DNA of 64,000 nt. Source: Tremella fuciformis. Its lineage: Eukaryota; Basidiomycota; Tremellomycetes; Tremellales; Tremellaceae. The stretch is from assembly GCA_032768795.1 (NCBI GenBank), contig CP136498.1, forward strand, positions 186,001 to 250,000. The letters are read 5' to 3'. Each line of letters opens with the position of its first letter. Positions within the stretch are counted from its first letter, which is position 1. Below the pieces are notes generated by a model. That model made no database searches and was not told the origin of the DNA. It saw nothing but the letters and a program-made list of their open reading frames with translations. The position numbers and the translations under genes are program-made. Positions 43,140 through 54,838 of the stretch are shown in pieces.

Positions 43140-45420
43140 ATTGAAGGGTTCTGTACCACCCGAGTTCGATTTCGAGTGGCCAGCGATCTATCAAAATGGA
43201 GGAGTTCTACACCGAAATTGATCCCGAGTGACCAAGACCCCATGTTCACAGTCGCCTCCTTCTGCAGTCGGCAGCCATGCGGGTTGCATTGAACCTACGA
43301 TTCAGCACGCGTCACCGTCTCCCCCAATGCTTGGAGCGGAGGGAGCATGGGACTCCTACTCTCAGTTCGGTCCCCAATCCTCTTCCGCTCCCTCCGCAGT
43401 CTCTCATTTCCGGTCCGCCTTTCAACCCAATTACCCAATTACGTCATCGTTTCCGCAGCATCGTCCCGTCTTATGGCCGCCTTGCGCATATATAGCCGTT
43501 CTCTTGCGCTGCGTACTGCTTAGACTTATCAAAGGCTTCCAAATGGTGTGCGGCAACGGCGGTGGCGGGCGACTTGGTCAACGGAATCTCACGCCGAAGA
43601 GCTGGGCTGATTTTCAGCTCTGCAGTGTTGGTGTCGACGGTGTCGACGCTTCTTTGACCTCTCGTCTCTCTCTGGCTCGTATCCGCCGTCTCCTTCTCAT
43701 CACAAGCTTTTTCTGCTCCCTTCGGATTCCAAAACGACTCCGCGTTGCCCTCATCATCGTCCTGCGACCTTCCGGCACCATATTGGGGCTTGACGTCTCT
43801 CGCGGCGGCTGGGATGGCTGTCTTGAGCGACAGTTTATGAGCACCCCCTCTTGCTCAGTCTGAGCGTCTCGTCTTCCCTCTGCAGTGTCCCGCCGTGGTC
43901 TTCGATTTCCGCCTGCCGCCCTCCGCACGGCGTCCCTTTCAGGGAACACAGGTTGACTCTCGCACTCGGCACTTTTGCAACGCGAGGCGTTGTCTTGGGA
44001 GAATGTCGTCGATCTCGCCTACTTCGACAGCCTCGACGGTGCCTGCCCCGGCGAGCCCAAGGACGACGCGCGTCTCGAGCGCTCGCATCTCTTGAGGTCG
44101 AGCTTTGCGGGGTCAAATAATAGGTGTCTCCGCTATCGATCGCTCTCTCGATCTCGACGATCTCGACGATGTTCGCATGTTCTCGCCGGTGGTCTCTGCG
44201 ATCTCGGTGGGCTCGGTGACCTCAACGATCTTCTCTCAGCGGTGGTGACGGCTTGCTCTGAAAGGTCATGGATTGCCGAGCAGCTCGCCCATTCGGAAGT
44301 GTTGACGGCGGAACCAGTCCAGGCGTCCATCCCGCCAGCAGTGGTGAGCAGGCCCGTGCTCGCCTTGGCGGGGACGGTTTCACGTATCTTTGGTGGGCCG
44401 TTTGTACTTGTCTGCGACCGAGCGCTCATCATCAGAAATCTTGTCTTTATCATCGTCGTTGTCCTCGCTTTCGCTCTGCTCGTCACGATGAAGTCTCTGT
44501 CGGTCCTTGCGATCCTTGTGAGTCTTGCGCCGACGTGCAGCCTTGCAGTACCACTCTTAATGACCCATCTCACCGCATCGCCGGCGCTTGTCATCCGTCT
44601 TAGCTTTGCCGCGACGACGTTTGGTTGTCATGACGTCTCCGTTGTTCCTCTCGATCAAGCCATTCTGATCGAATCGCCCTCGGGCAGTGATTCTGTGGCG
44701 GCCTAGCCCTTTGTCGAGCTGTGCGGTGTACTTTTGAGAGTACGGTGGCTCACGACTGCCAGTGCTTGGCGATGGGGACTAGCTCGGCCCGGACGACATG
44801 AAGGCTGAATCCGGGATTGTTGTCGGACGGGAACCTTTTGGCGCGCTCATTGTCACTCAGCACGATCCTGACATGCTTACCTTCCGATACTACCTTCGAC
44901 AACGTATCTCAGAGCTGCGCTCATGTCCTCCGCGAAAGCATCACCGCCTGGGTCCATCACCCACAGCCTTAACTGCACAAGGCATTGATGCTCCAGCAGG
45001 TCGATCTGGTGCACCTTATCGCAGGGTTTGCCAATGTTGATGGCGGCGGCAGGTCATCGATGTCGAGCCGGACGGTTTCTGAAACCGTCCCTTCAACGTC
45101 GCCTGGGCCCTGCTTTCTCAGGCCTCACATCGTTTCCAGTACTTCTGGTCATTGGCGGTCACGACAACGCCGTCACTTTCGCGCGGTCATAACATCGCCG
45201 TCACTTTCCGTCGATATGACCGCGCCGGCTCGAGTCTGCCGCTGGATGGCCTTCCGCCCTGGCTTGAACACCGCCCCAAGACCGCAATGCAGCATTTTGC
45301 CAGCTTCAGGGCGATCTCGACAGCTGCTGGCCGCGGCTCGCATGACTACGGGTCGTGCGATAGCCGATAGTCACAAGAGGTATATCCTGGTATCAGGCCG
45401 CCTTCACCGCTCTTGTGCTG
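43140..45420 (-). mobile_element. Decayed copia-like relic, copy 3 of the second family
   Basis: This is the longest copy. On the - strand, in order: a gag-like segment (YWKRCEA then ESRAQATLKGTVSETVRLDI, near 45,150-45,050) fits the UBN2 gag pattern; RRCGEMGH (~44,610) fits a zinc knuckle; and AEIEDHGGTLQREDETLRL (~43,890) fits the pre-integrase region. Frames shift often, so it is dead. The left border shares the GAGTGGCCA/GATCCCGAGTGACC words with copy 2. Confidence 0.5.
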
Positions 45421-45519
45421 CTCGTCCGCCTTAGGCTGTCAATGACGAGATCGAGAGAACTTCAAAGACAAATCGTCCGCTGCCGCCCTCTTTATCACTC
45501 GTAGCATTTCCTGCGTGGG

Positions 45520-46142
45520 CGACAGGTTACCTGGACGACACAGGCATACGGCGCTGGGTTCTGCTGTCAGACTGCTTGTCCGGCCAACCTGCGAAGAGCG
45601 TCAACTGTTCCGTATTCGAGCAACACTTCAGGGCGGCCCTTCGCGCATGTTCAGGCCCCCACTGTGAGTGGAGTTCCATTGAATACGAGGCCTCTGGCGA
45701 GAACTTCGTGATCAACATCGGGGAGCCCCCGCGCTTCTGGTGGATACGGAATATGGCTCGACGCGCTCAATCGGCCGAATATGCGATCGTGACGAAGCAC
45801 TTTGGGGTTGTGAGCGGTGTCGGGTGGCTGCCTTGCCGGCCTCCCTCGACTTCTTCTCCTGGGGAACCCAAGGCCGACATCCAGCTCCGCGAACACAACG
45901 CATTGACGGAGGCGCTTTGCAATCCCCTTGTTGTTCTCTCAGATCCCTCGCTTGCAATCCTGCTGTACCTCACCGACAGACAGTCACCGGCCGCTGGTCC
46001 ACTAGGACGCTCATGTCAAACAATTACTGCAGGAAGATCTGGACTTCCGCTGTTCCCGTCTTCCAGGTATATGAACGGCAATCCCTTTCCGTCGTTTGCC
46101 ATGTTGAAGATGCGGATCGTCTTGCTGGTTCCTCCTTCCTAG
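45520..46142 (+). CDS. Unassigned exon-like ORF
   Basis: A frame open from about 45,483 encodes YLDDTGIRRWVLLSDCLSGQ and FVINIGEPPRFWWIRNMARR, which look coding up to ~45,830. The remainder is less convincing. No start codon or splice partner was identified and no family is recognised. Confidence 0.3.
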
Positions 46143-46310
46143 CCCCTCCATCATTCGATTGTGGCGCTTGTTAGGACCGAGCGTAAGATTGCTCGCGTCG
46201 CATCAAGGGGATCGAGATGGCTCGCCAGGGAGTATGGAAGCGAGTCGGTGTATACGAGAAGGAAGACTAGGAGCACGAGAGATCCATTCGACTAGAGCAC
46301 CCCACACGAA

Positions 46311-46465
46311 TACAATATGTCTTCCCGAATACAATAACTATGTCTTCTCTAATACTATATGTCTTCTCGACTACTATATGTCTTCTCGAATACCACATGT
46401 CTTCTCGAATACCACATGTCTTCTCGAATACCATATGTCTTCTCGAATACCATATGTCTTCTCGG
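46311..46465. repeat. 19-bp minisatellite, about eight units
   Basis: Units of the form ATGTCTTCTCGAATACCAT are repeated head to tail. They are degenerate at the left (AATACAATA; GACTACTAT) and near-perfect at the right. No spacers are present. Confidence 0.9.
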
Positions 46466-47556
46466 CATTAGCAAATCGGCTCAAAGGCCGGTGGCGGTTT
46501 GCGCCAGGCGTGTGGCACTTTCCGTGGTCTCAGTTTGCCACAGTCTCAACGCCACAGTCCTGACAGCGCTGGATCAGAGTTCTTCCGCAACCGCCATGGG
46601 CGCCGCCCACAGAAGCCCGGTTGATTCACATGACAGGGCGAAGGCAAATCTTCCGACTGCGCAACGGTGTAGAGTCTCGAGAACGTGGGAGAGTACAGGT
46701 GACAGTGCGACATTATCCATTATCGATAAGAGCACATATCTGGCCGCGAGCCTCTTTGAATGTCTCATGTGTGACCGCCGCCGGATCGGGTCGCTCTTTG
46801 TATTCTACACTTTGACAGGCAGGGTACGAGGCAATGGGAGCAGCGGTCATTGGCACCTGGGCTTCTGTCTGACGCCACAATGCCCCGGCGAGCAACTAGC
46901 TGTCTGCTGGTGTCCAGTAACAATCGCGCACGTCGATGTTTGCTCGGGTCAAGAGACTGTGTGAGGCTCTCATGACACGGGCAAGCGCGATGCCAAGGAC
47001 GCCGAAGCGCGAACGAATGGGAGGGAGGCGTTGGCGCCGAAAGAAAGGAGATCCCCGACTCTTGTTCGCGTTTCTTGCGCCATCACCGCCACAAGACTGC
47101 GCATCTATGTTGAGCAATAAGCCCCAGAGGGGCTTCATGAGAGTGATAATTTACCTCTTAGGGCGATTTGCAGTGGAGAATGAATGACAAGATCATGAGC
47201 GAGCAGTTGGGCACGCACTCCCACAGCGATGGTACATACAGGACCGCAGAAACGAGCGAACGCATAGCTCTGTAACAATCTAGCCAGGAAGGGTGTCTGA
47301 GATGCGCATCTTCATTGGCCTGCCTATTCTGTCAACCTTTGGAGATTGGTGATATACTGTTGCTGCTTTGTCGTCGTTGTCGAGAGCTGGCGAGTGATGC
47401 AAAACGAGGCTTTTCTGCTATTTCTCCCGGTTGGAAAGAAAGAGGCGTGGCTTTCAGGGGCAGCGATGCCCATATCCTCCTTCAGTACTTGTCCGTTCAA
47501 TGCCATCCACAGGCGGTGGCAGAGGCGGAGGCCATATATCCTGGCCATACAGGTAC
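46466..47556. other. No clear gene
   Basis: Only short frames without motifs on either strand. Confidence 0.4.
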
Positions 47557-48072
47557 TTAACGACACACACGATACTCTGCATGAGGCACCTCGCAGCCGC
47601 TGTCAATTTCGGGCACACGTGTCGTCCTGCCACGACTCAAAGCGAATATCGTATGCCGTCCAAGCAGAGTCCTTCTTTCTGCGCGCCACCGACACATGAA
47701 GGTGACGATTGTCGTGAGGAGCAGGGCTGCTAGGAGAATGAGAGCGTGAAAGCCGAACTTAACGGGATCTGATGACATCTTCGTTTCGAACAGTCGCGAA
47801 GCAGATGATGTTACAGACTCTGTTGGTGGATGATCTGTTTGGACCGAAGAACACTGATCAGGCGTTTGTTGTGCACTTTGCACACCCACTTTGCTAACGC
47901 ACATTACAGGAGGCCCAGGAGCGATTGGTCCCACAGCACATCGCTGCACTACAGGCGGCTGGCTGGACCGTGCATTCCTCCCCACGACTGGGTTCGGCTG
48001 ATATGTAGGTAATTTCGCACAGACTATCATATCCTCGTGACGGACAGTTTCTGCAGGGTCCGCGAGTAGCAA
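47557..48072 (-). CDS. Possible single-pass membrane protein ORF
   Basis: A - strand frame without an ATG at its start encodes a Pro/Ser/Thr-rich segment, then one clear membrane helix (FHALILLAALLLTTIVTFM) followed by basic RWRAERR, giving a likely cytoplasmic C-terminal side. It lies just downstream of the 48.1-49.1 kb gene on the same strand and could be a further exon of it, but phases do not fit simply. The function is unknown. Confidence 0.35.
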   Translation of the reverse strand: MLLADPAETVRHEDMIVCAKLPTYQPNPVVGRNARSSQPPVVQRCAVGPIAPGPPVMCVSKVGVQSAQQTPDQCSSVQTDHPPTESVTSSASRLFETKMSSDPVKFGFHALILLAALLLTTIVTFMCRWRAERRTLLGRHTIFALSRGRTTRVPEIDSGCEVPHAEYRVCR

Positions 48073-48079
48073 GTTTGGC

Positions 48080-49136
48080 TCACGAGAAACTTGTCTTTAT
48101 CCAGCCTGGCAAGCGTCTGCCCCATCCCTCGGTCTCTCTCCAAGGGTTTATGTCGGCTTCCAAGCCTCTGCCGCGGCTGGTAAGGTCAAGATATCTCTCG
48201 AGCTTGCCGATGGGGTACGAAAACTGCTTGAACAACCGCAGAGCTGTGCGTTCTCGCGCGTCCGTGCCGTCGCCATGGTCTTCATCGTCGTTTTCTTCGA
48301 AGTTTAGCGGATGAAGGGCGTGACTGTACCAAGCGTAAGGGAGATTATACCAAAACCCTGAGCCGCGGACGTATGGTCTTCCTCGATGTTTGTGTCGGTA
48401 GGCTGTTTCATTCTGATTAGCGCCTTCACTCTTTTCGCCTTGTGGTTCTCCTCCCATCTGGTCTCGCGGCGTCCGCCCTCGGGGGAAAGTGTGTGATGGC
48501 TTTGCACTTATAACACGTCACGGGATGTGGAAACTCACGCCTCAGTTTGTTGGTAGTGGTCATGAAAGTGTCTTTCACAGCCCGCCATTCCTCCTTGAAA
48601 GTCCGTATTCTCCCATCCAGATTGTCGGCCCACAAGCGCTCTCGCAGCAAGTCGTTCTCCAATCCCTCGGGGCCGTTTCCGTCTCCCCGTCCGTTGCGGT
48701 CCGGGGACCGGTCCGTCCGCTGCGGTTGAGAGGGGCTGGGAGCGCTCCGGTCGCGATTCCCCGTGTTGGCATCAATGGCGGATGACGTGCGCCCCTCCGT
48801 GTTCAGTACGGCAAGAAGATCGTTGAATGCAGCGACGAGTCGAGGCAGCTGGTTATTCCATTCCTCCAGCTGAAATACATCGTCAACTCCCTTCTTTTCG
48901 TCCACACCAGTCCAGATCGCAGGCTTGAAGACCCGCTTTACTTCCAGTGTGGAAAGGGAATGGTCAGCGAACAGACTCACGATCGCCGTTTCAGCGACTT
49001 GGCGACATCTCGAACGGGCAGTTCGGACCCTACCAGGGACCGAGTTAATGCTCTGATCCGTAGTGTCAGGCTCCATTTGGTCTGGTCTGAAGAGGAGAGC
49101 GGAAAAGAGCCTATTGAACACTTTCGAAAAGTTCAT
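48080..49136 (-). CDS. Orphan two-exon gene, 291 residues
   Basis: Exons on the - strand are 49136-48539 and 48357-48080 (donor GTGAGT, acceptor GGCTCAG, phase 1). The N-terminus is MNFSKVFNRLFSALLFRPDQ. The middle holds a predicted helical segment (EEWNNQLPRLVAAFNDLLAV) and a charged low-complexity stretch. The C-terminal exon has an acidic EENDDEDHGDG and a basic helix. No domain is recognised. It is divergent from the myosin-like gene with only 121 bp between start codons, so the two are likely co-regulated. Confidence 0.55.
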
Positions 49137-49257
49137 TTCGGCGCTTCGGCGTTATCACGCTTTGGCATTTTGTTTCCGTCGAAACTGCAGAGTTTCTGGA
49201 ACTATTGCGTTTAGTGTTGTTCTCTCCCATCGCTCCCTCACTCGGCTATCGTCAGAA
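49137..49257. promoter_or_regulatory. Short bidirectional spacer between orphan gene and myosin-like gene
   Basis: Only 121 bp separate the two start codons. It contains pyrimidine runs (TTGTTCTCTCCC) but no clear TATA box. It probably acts as a shared promoter, unless untranslated exons lie further out. Confidence 0.4.
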
Positions 49258-52200
49258 ATGCTGTGCCCCCTTGCCAATTCCAGTTCCGATCATGATGAGA
49301 GCGACTCAGCCGCGGTGGAGCGTTGTGAGTCGTTCCATTCTCACCACTTGGCTCGCACATGCTGCTCTACCGCTCCGATGTCATGAGACCTTTGCGATCT
49401 ATTTCTCGGACTGACTTTCACAGTGACTGACCACGTTATCGCTCGCGCCTCTCAAGGACAAACCGTCAACCGACATGGCCCGGTAATTGTGAGTTGGCTT
49501 TGCCTATCTGCTGATCGATTCATCCGGGAGGGCTCGGATGCGGAGTGGAGACTTCGAGCGTAAGCTTAGCAACACATGACAGATATCCGTCAATCCTTCA
49601 CCCTTCAACACCTCTGGTATTCGCACAATGGTGAAGGAAGAAGGTATGTGTTCCAGAGAGAACTGCACTGAGTAACACCGTTAGATAATCAAGAAGGCCT
49701 GACGTATCACAAGGGCTTGAACGAGATCGACAAGGCGCTTGACAGCATCTTGTCTCGCCTGCGCGGCCCATCAGATGTTCACTGCCTTATACAACATACT
49801 GGACAATCGTAAGTTGCCGCACCCACCCTTCCGCCTCTCCTTCCTCGTCTCGCTACACTCTTCTTTGTCCCGCCCTACCACTGGACCCTGTCCTTCCCCT
49901 GGACTTTCAAGTCGGCAGAGAGAGGGCTGACGATCGTCAAGTGGATCCGGCAAAACCTTCTTGGCGACCTACGAAGCCGACTACCTCATCAGCCACACTC
50001 TCAACGAGGTCTCGCCGGGGCTTACTCCGGATGACTTGCATCCTCGGGTCCTGCTCAATCACGGAGTCCGGCTGATGGAGCTGTTCGTCAATGCCCAAAC
50101 GAACGATAACCCCAACTCTAGCCGCTTTATCAAGCGCGTCAAGGTATGCTTGTCAACTGCGAATTAGGAACGACAACACTCATGTGCAGCTCGACTTCGC
50201 TTCTGGCAAACTGTGCAGCATCGCTTTGTCCATCTCGGGCTGGGAGCGATCACGCGTCATCCTTCCACGTAAAAATGAAAGAAGCTATCATATCCTCGAA
50301 GCGGCAGCCGCATACCTCGGGCTCTCTTCGCCGTACGGCAGCGTGACACCAGCGTCCATATTGGAGCCACCTCGTTCGGCAGGCACATCGAGCTGGACCG
50401 CGCCCACTGTGATGGCACTTCTTGGGCACTTCTTCGACCCTTCGGAGGTGAAGGATCTGTGGGAACAGGTCCTGCACGTCGTCAAGATCGTCAATGATAT
50501 TGGAGGTGTTCAGCTTTCCCAGGAAGAAGAGGATGGCAACATTCCCGCTAGGATCTTGTCAGAGGAACCGATTGTTGTGTACGGCCGAGTGCTCGAGGTG
50601 AGCAGTACTCTTTATCCCCGTGAATCCTGGTTCTGCAAGCGGCGGATGCACGGTGGTAGGGGCGACCATAGACTTGGACCTTTGTCCATTTCGCTCACGA
50701 CAGATCATACTCAACAGGATCAACAATCGCCTCCGATCCCGCGTCGCGCGTTTCGACGGCAATCGCAACGTGACCACGAGATCAACAGTGATCGTGTACG
50801 ACGTGGTGAGTGTGTCTTTTGCATATTATACCGCGCTGACGCTCCGTAGCCTGGCTTTGAGCGGGTAGACATGGTAAGCCATTCCACTGCAAACTCCACC
50901 TCCCAACGCTTTATTCCGCCGTTGTATATCGATGACAGTCTTATGGTCCGATCGGTGTTGGACGAGTGCTAACACCTGGTGCAGATGGGTCTCGATCAAT
51001 TCCTTTTCAACCTGTTCTCGGAAGCGATGTATAGCGGGGTGAGTCAAGATCTACGACCTTTTGGATCATGGCGTTCAGGGTTGGCTGATTCCCCAATAGC
51101 TCGCAGACATTCTTCGCTACAGCGCCAAGTCCCTTCAACTCGGCCCGCAGCACTCCGGGCATGAGCTTGAGTTCTCTTCTCTTCAAGCGAACGGGAGGAT
51201 CTACAGCCGATTTTGCGAAGCTATCCAGGCATCCAGTCGCGACAATCTCGATGTCACTGATCTGCACACGCTGCTTCAAGACGCCGGGACAGTCGATGAT
51301 CCCGAGGTTGACGGTGTCAAACTACAGCTTCTGCGGCTTGCCGAAGACGCCGAAGGGAGAGCCGCGTCAAATGAAGGCCCAATAAATCCCGCATTCATCG
51401 TCAGGCATCAGATCGGAAATGTACGGTACAACTCCTCCAACATGGTACATGACGACCGACTTGCTCCGAGCCTCACGCCTTCCACTCCGAGCGCGGCTGA
51501 TCGGATGCGCGCCCACGTCAGAGATTGGATTGTCGATATCAAGGCTGCCACCCCCGATCACGTATTGCACGTCCATTCCGTCCTGCCCCGTCGTCGTCCG
51601 GTGCCTCTCGTTTCAACCCATGCTTCTCTTTCCCTTTGCGAGAGATACGATGTTCGGGATCAGTTGCAGAACGCAAATTTCGGCTTGCTGAGCCGACGCT
51701 TCCTTTCGGTAGACCCGCAGCACATGTCTGAAGCTGCACACCGACGGGGCATCAGACAGAACGAGATGGGACAAAAACCCGCCGGTCGCTCAGCAGGTGA
51801 ATCCACGCCTACTGCCAGCTCGACACTCGATCCTGCCGCCGCTGTTCAGACGCGACTATTTGAGACGAGAGGAGAGGCGGGCGGCGACTCCGACATGAGC
51901 CCTTTAAAACCTTCGTTCACCAAGGGCAGAACACGCGTCCCGTTTTCAGCCGGCAAGGCCCACGATGGCTCTGGCGGACGAGGAGGCTCGATCAGTCTAT
52001 CTTCCCAGCTTGCTCGAGACATCGATATCCTTGAGAGAAAGAGGAAGGACGAAACAGAGCAGCAGGAGGGCGAGATCAAGAGGTTGAAGGCCGAGCTTGC
52101 CGCAAAGACAGTCGTGACCGACAAATTGCTCGAAGCGCAGGCCGCAGAACGCGCCCGACAGTCGGCCCGCCGATCGGAACTTCGCGAGCGAGTCGTCGAC

Positions 52201-53210
52201 GCTGACATCCGGACGATCGAGTGGATTCGCGAGTTTTTGGTTCGGATCGACTATGGGGACGACCTCTTAAACCCTGATGCTCCCAGGGACACCACCCTCG
52301 GATCCGCCACGTCAAAATCGGACTCCACGCAGGATACAGCTACCGCTGCCACAACACTTACAGCTACAACTTCACGACTGCGGGACACGCTGAAGGCAGA
52401 TGCCCGGCGGCTGCACTCAAATATGCGAGACATCTTGTCTCCGGCAGTACAGTGGCAGGTGGCTGTCAACACGGAGCAGGCACAGTACAGGTCAATGGGA
52501 TTTGCCGACGTCCTCAACGAGGCTTTCGCCGAAATCTGCGAGTGTGGGGATATCATCCGCAAGCTCTTGCCACTGCAACTGCTGATGGAGCACTGGTGTC
52601 ACCTTGAGGACGCTGCCGTGTCCGCTGGCGACGGTGTCAATAAGCCGGATGAAATCATGCCATCGCGACGACTGATCGAAATCGGCAAGGAGATCGAGGA
52701 GGCCATCACGACTCGTCTAAAGAAAGAGCTGCTGGAGGCCTTTGATCGTCACGCCGGAAAGACTCACCCCAAGGTTCTCGCCAAGACCACCGCTGAGGCT
52801 ATCAGGTCGCTGTTTTGCATCTGTAATGCGCTTGCTGGCCAGGATGCCCCAGACCCTTTCTCGTTGATCCGCTCACCCGTACTCGAATTCCTCGCCGACA
52901 TCGAGAGGCGATACGACAACTCTCTGGACGAGCACACTTTTGGGAAGGAGCTGACAGGTACGTGCACAAACATCCCTTTTCCCGAATCTTTCTTCTTCGT
53001 CTGCTTCTCCATCATTGCTCCTCTTCTTTCGAGTCATGCCCGTCGGCTATATACTCTCCTGGGATGGGCATTGCACGCAGACCCCCGTATAGATGACTCC
53101 CCGTCCAGATAATAGCTGATGACGTGAAAACAGCGATTACCGCTGAATATGCGCTCGACACTCGCCCCGGCGGCGGCTTTGGGGATGTCTGGAAACAGGC
53201 CAGAGCATAG
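49258..53210 (+). CDS. Divergent myosin-like motor protein, 1,013 residues
   Basis: Eleven exons (49258-49324, 49424-49488, 49583-49643, 49685-49808, 49942-50143, 50190-50597, 50704-50805, 50850-50873, 50985-51038, 51100-52957, 53134-53210) have consensus splice sites and agreeing phases. ISVNPSPF (45-52) matches the myosin VxVNPY strand. The P-loop is GQSGSGKT (104-111), switch I is NPNSSRF (162-168), and switch II is DVPGFE (342-347). ERSRVILPRKNERSYHIL matches the myosin ExSRVVxQxxxERNYHIF segment. Later, AFIVRHQIGNVRY and DHVLHVHSVLP recall the FxIxHYAGxVxY and HFVRCIKPN segments. A coiled coil follows at about 673-733, then a helical tail. No IQ motifs, chitin synthase or usual tail domain is present. 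The last 25 residues contain RPGGGFGDVWK, a kinase-type glycine loop, then a stop. Actin-based motility is possible but unproven. Confidence 0.8.
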
Positions 53211-53669
53211 TTTTCGATGTGTCCCGCGAGTTGTCGCTGTTCTATCGGGACCTGAAAATTGGTTGGCATATGCACAGATTTCTTGTCACTCGTCATGCCG
53301 GGCTTCCCGCCGACCGTTCGCGATTTTATACCCACCTTTCGCAGCACGATTTGCGGGAGACGGCCTCGTTCAGCCCATGCGAGTGCCACGTCTTGGTACA
53401 CAGCCGGAACAGCGAAGCCTTCGTTGTCCACCATCTTGTGCCCTGTCAAGAACAATCCGTATTCGTCACCAAATGCGCATTGCCGAGGCGGCAGAGGCAA
53501 CATTGTTTGGCCTTTTGAGCGTGTTGACTTCTGTCGAAACGAGAGCGGACGATGAACAACAGACTAAATGAAATGTAGAGCGGGGAGTCGGCCCAAACGC
53601 AGCAAGCAGGCAGGCGGGCCCACATGATGGCCAGCTAAGCGGAATCCCCCTCCAGGGCATCAGGTATGT
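53211..53669. other. Region after the myosin-like stop, possible lost kinase tail
   Basis: The + strand has frames of ~100 codons (for example ELSLFYRDLKIGWHMHRF) but no convincing kinase motifs in order. No intron was found that would bypass the stop at 53,210. Confidence 0.3.
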
Positions 53670-54838
53670 ATGGTACATTCGTGCCATTCGACTACAGTGG
53701 CCTGTCGGAGTGTGAATCCCGAAGTCCCGCTTTCTGATTGCTTTCTCTTCTTGTTCTTGTCATTCATGCATGGTTTATCTAGAGATGAAAGTGAGCATTC
53801 CGACGCAGAAGGGTCGCGGGCATCCAGTACGGGGTCCGAAAAACTCCCCACATTCAGTAACTGCTTGCCCAGCCCCCTTCGCTTCCAGACCTCCTTCAGC
53901 CTCCTAGGCATGCTATCTATCATTCCGTCGATAAAGGCTTGTGGGATTGATATGCATATAGTCTCAGCTGCTATGAACAGGTCGGCCATGGTTGTCTGCC
54001 TCCTGGGAAGGTTTGCAAGCTTTCGTCTGATCCCAAGACCAGCAATTCTCGATAGGATTGAGGTCTGGGAAGTTGGGGGACCGAAGGATGATCGATATAC
54101 TTCAATCGCAACCAATGGCCCATTTATCTTGGCACTGTCTTCTACGAGCCTTGATTCGCCTCGGTAGGCTCTCCAGCTGTTGCTGGGGTTCGTCCAGCAC
54201 CGTTGAGCCCGCATTTGATGATCTGATCGCAATAGATGGTGACGAGTACACCGTTCCTTCTCCCTTCACTCCCACTGGTATGAGATTGCACCAGTTTTGA
54301 CCGTCTTGCATGTCATATTGCCCCCCGAATCACGAGACTGGATCGTGCTCAGAGCGATTTTGGTCTAGCCATTCCCACTTCTCCCTGCACGTCACCCAGC
54401 TACAAGGGTGCCATTGTTCTTGAGCAACGCCTCATCCACATAGATCGTCCTTTTCCAATCATCCAAGCGGTCAGACCGGTGTCTGCAAGCATGAATGCGG
54501 CGTAGAAGGCGTGTCGTCTTGCTCAAGAGGGGTTTGATGCGAGCCACTCGTCGCTTGAGCCCTAGAATAGCTAGGACCCGGCGCAGAGTGGGGAAGGAAA
54601 GGAAGCTGCTTTCACACATGATGGGGACCAGCTGAGGGGGCCACACTTTGCGATCCTTGGACATGATAGGGCGTATGCTGGCAAGAGCGCGTAGAGAGAA
54701 GCGTGAAAGGCGTCCACGCCTTATAGGCTGGCGACTGGTGCCGGTTGGGCGGAGTTCTCCCGACGGACGTGAGACCGACCCAATAGAGCAGTCTGCTCCA
54801 GGTATATAGGGCGATTCTTGACCGCTTTCGAGGTGCAA
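53670..54838 (-). pseudogene. Broken Tc1/mariner-type transposase gene
   Basis: On the - strand the N-terminal part (RRGRLSRFSLRALASI; FPTLRRVLAILGLKRRVARI) fits the Tc1 helix-turn-helix region. DDWKRTIYVDEALL fits the first catalytic Asp. Downstream, in another frame, NFPDLNPIENCW (~54,070) is the hallmark SPDLNPIEN motif, followed by MPRRLKEVWKRRG, the usual C-terminus. The middle is frameshifted and carries stops. Terminal inverted repeats were not identified. Confidence 0.75.

Noticed and set aside
46311..46465. CRISPR-like regular repeats
   Set aside because: Units are directly adjacent without spacers and the genome is eukaryotic; it is a minisatellite.
29004..53210. Giant-virus origin of the kinesin- and myosin-like genes
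   Set aside because: Some giant viruses encode such motors, but both genes here are split by many fungal-type introns. No viral hallmark gene is seen nearby. It cannot be fully excluded without phylogeny.
53219..53518. RDLK in a frame after the myosin-like stop read as a kinase catalytic loop
   Set aside because: No HRD-N, DFG or lysine motifs occur in order, and the frame is not linked to the glycine loop by a plausible intron.
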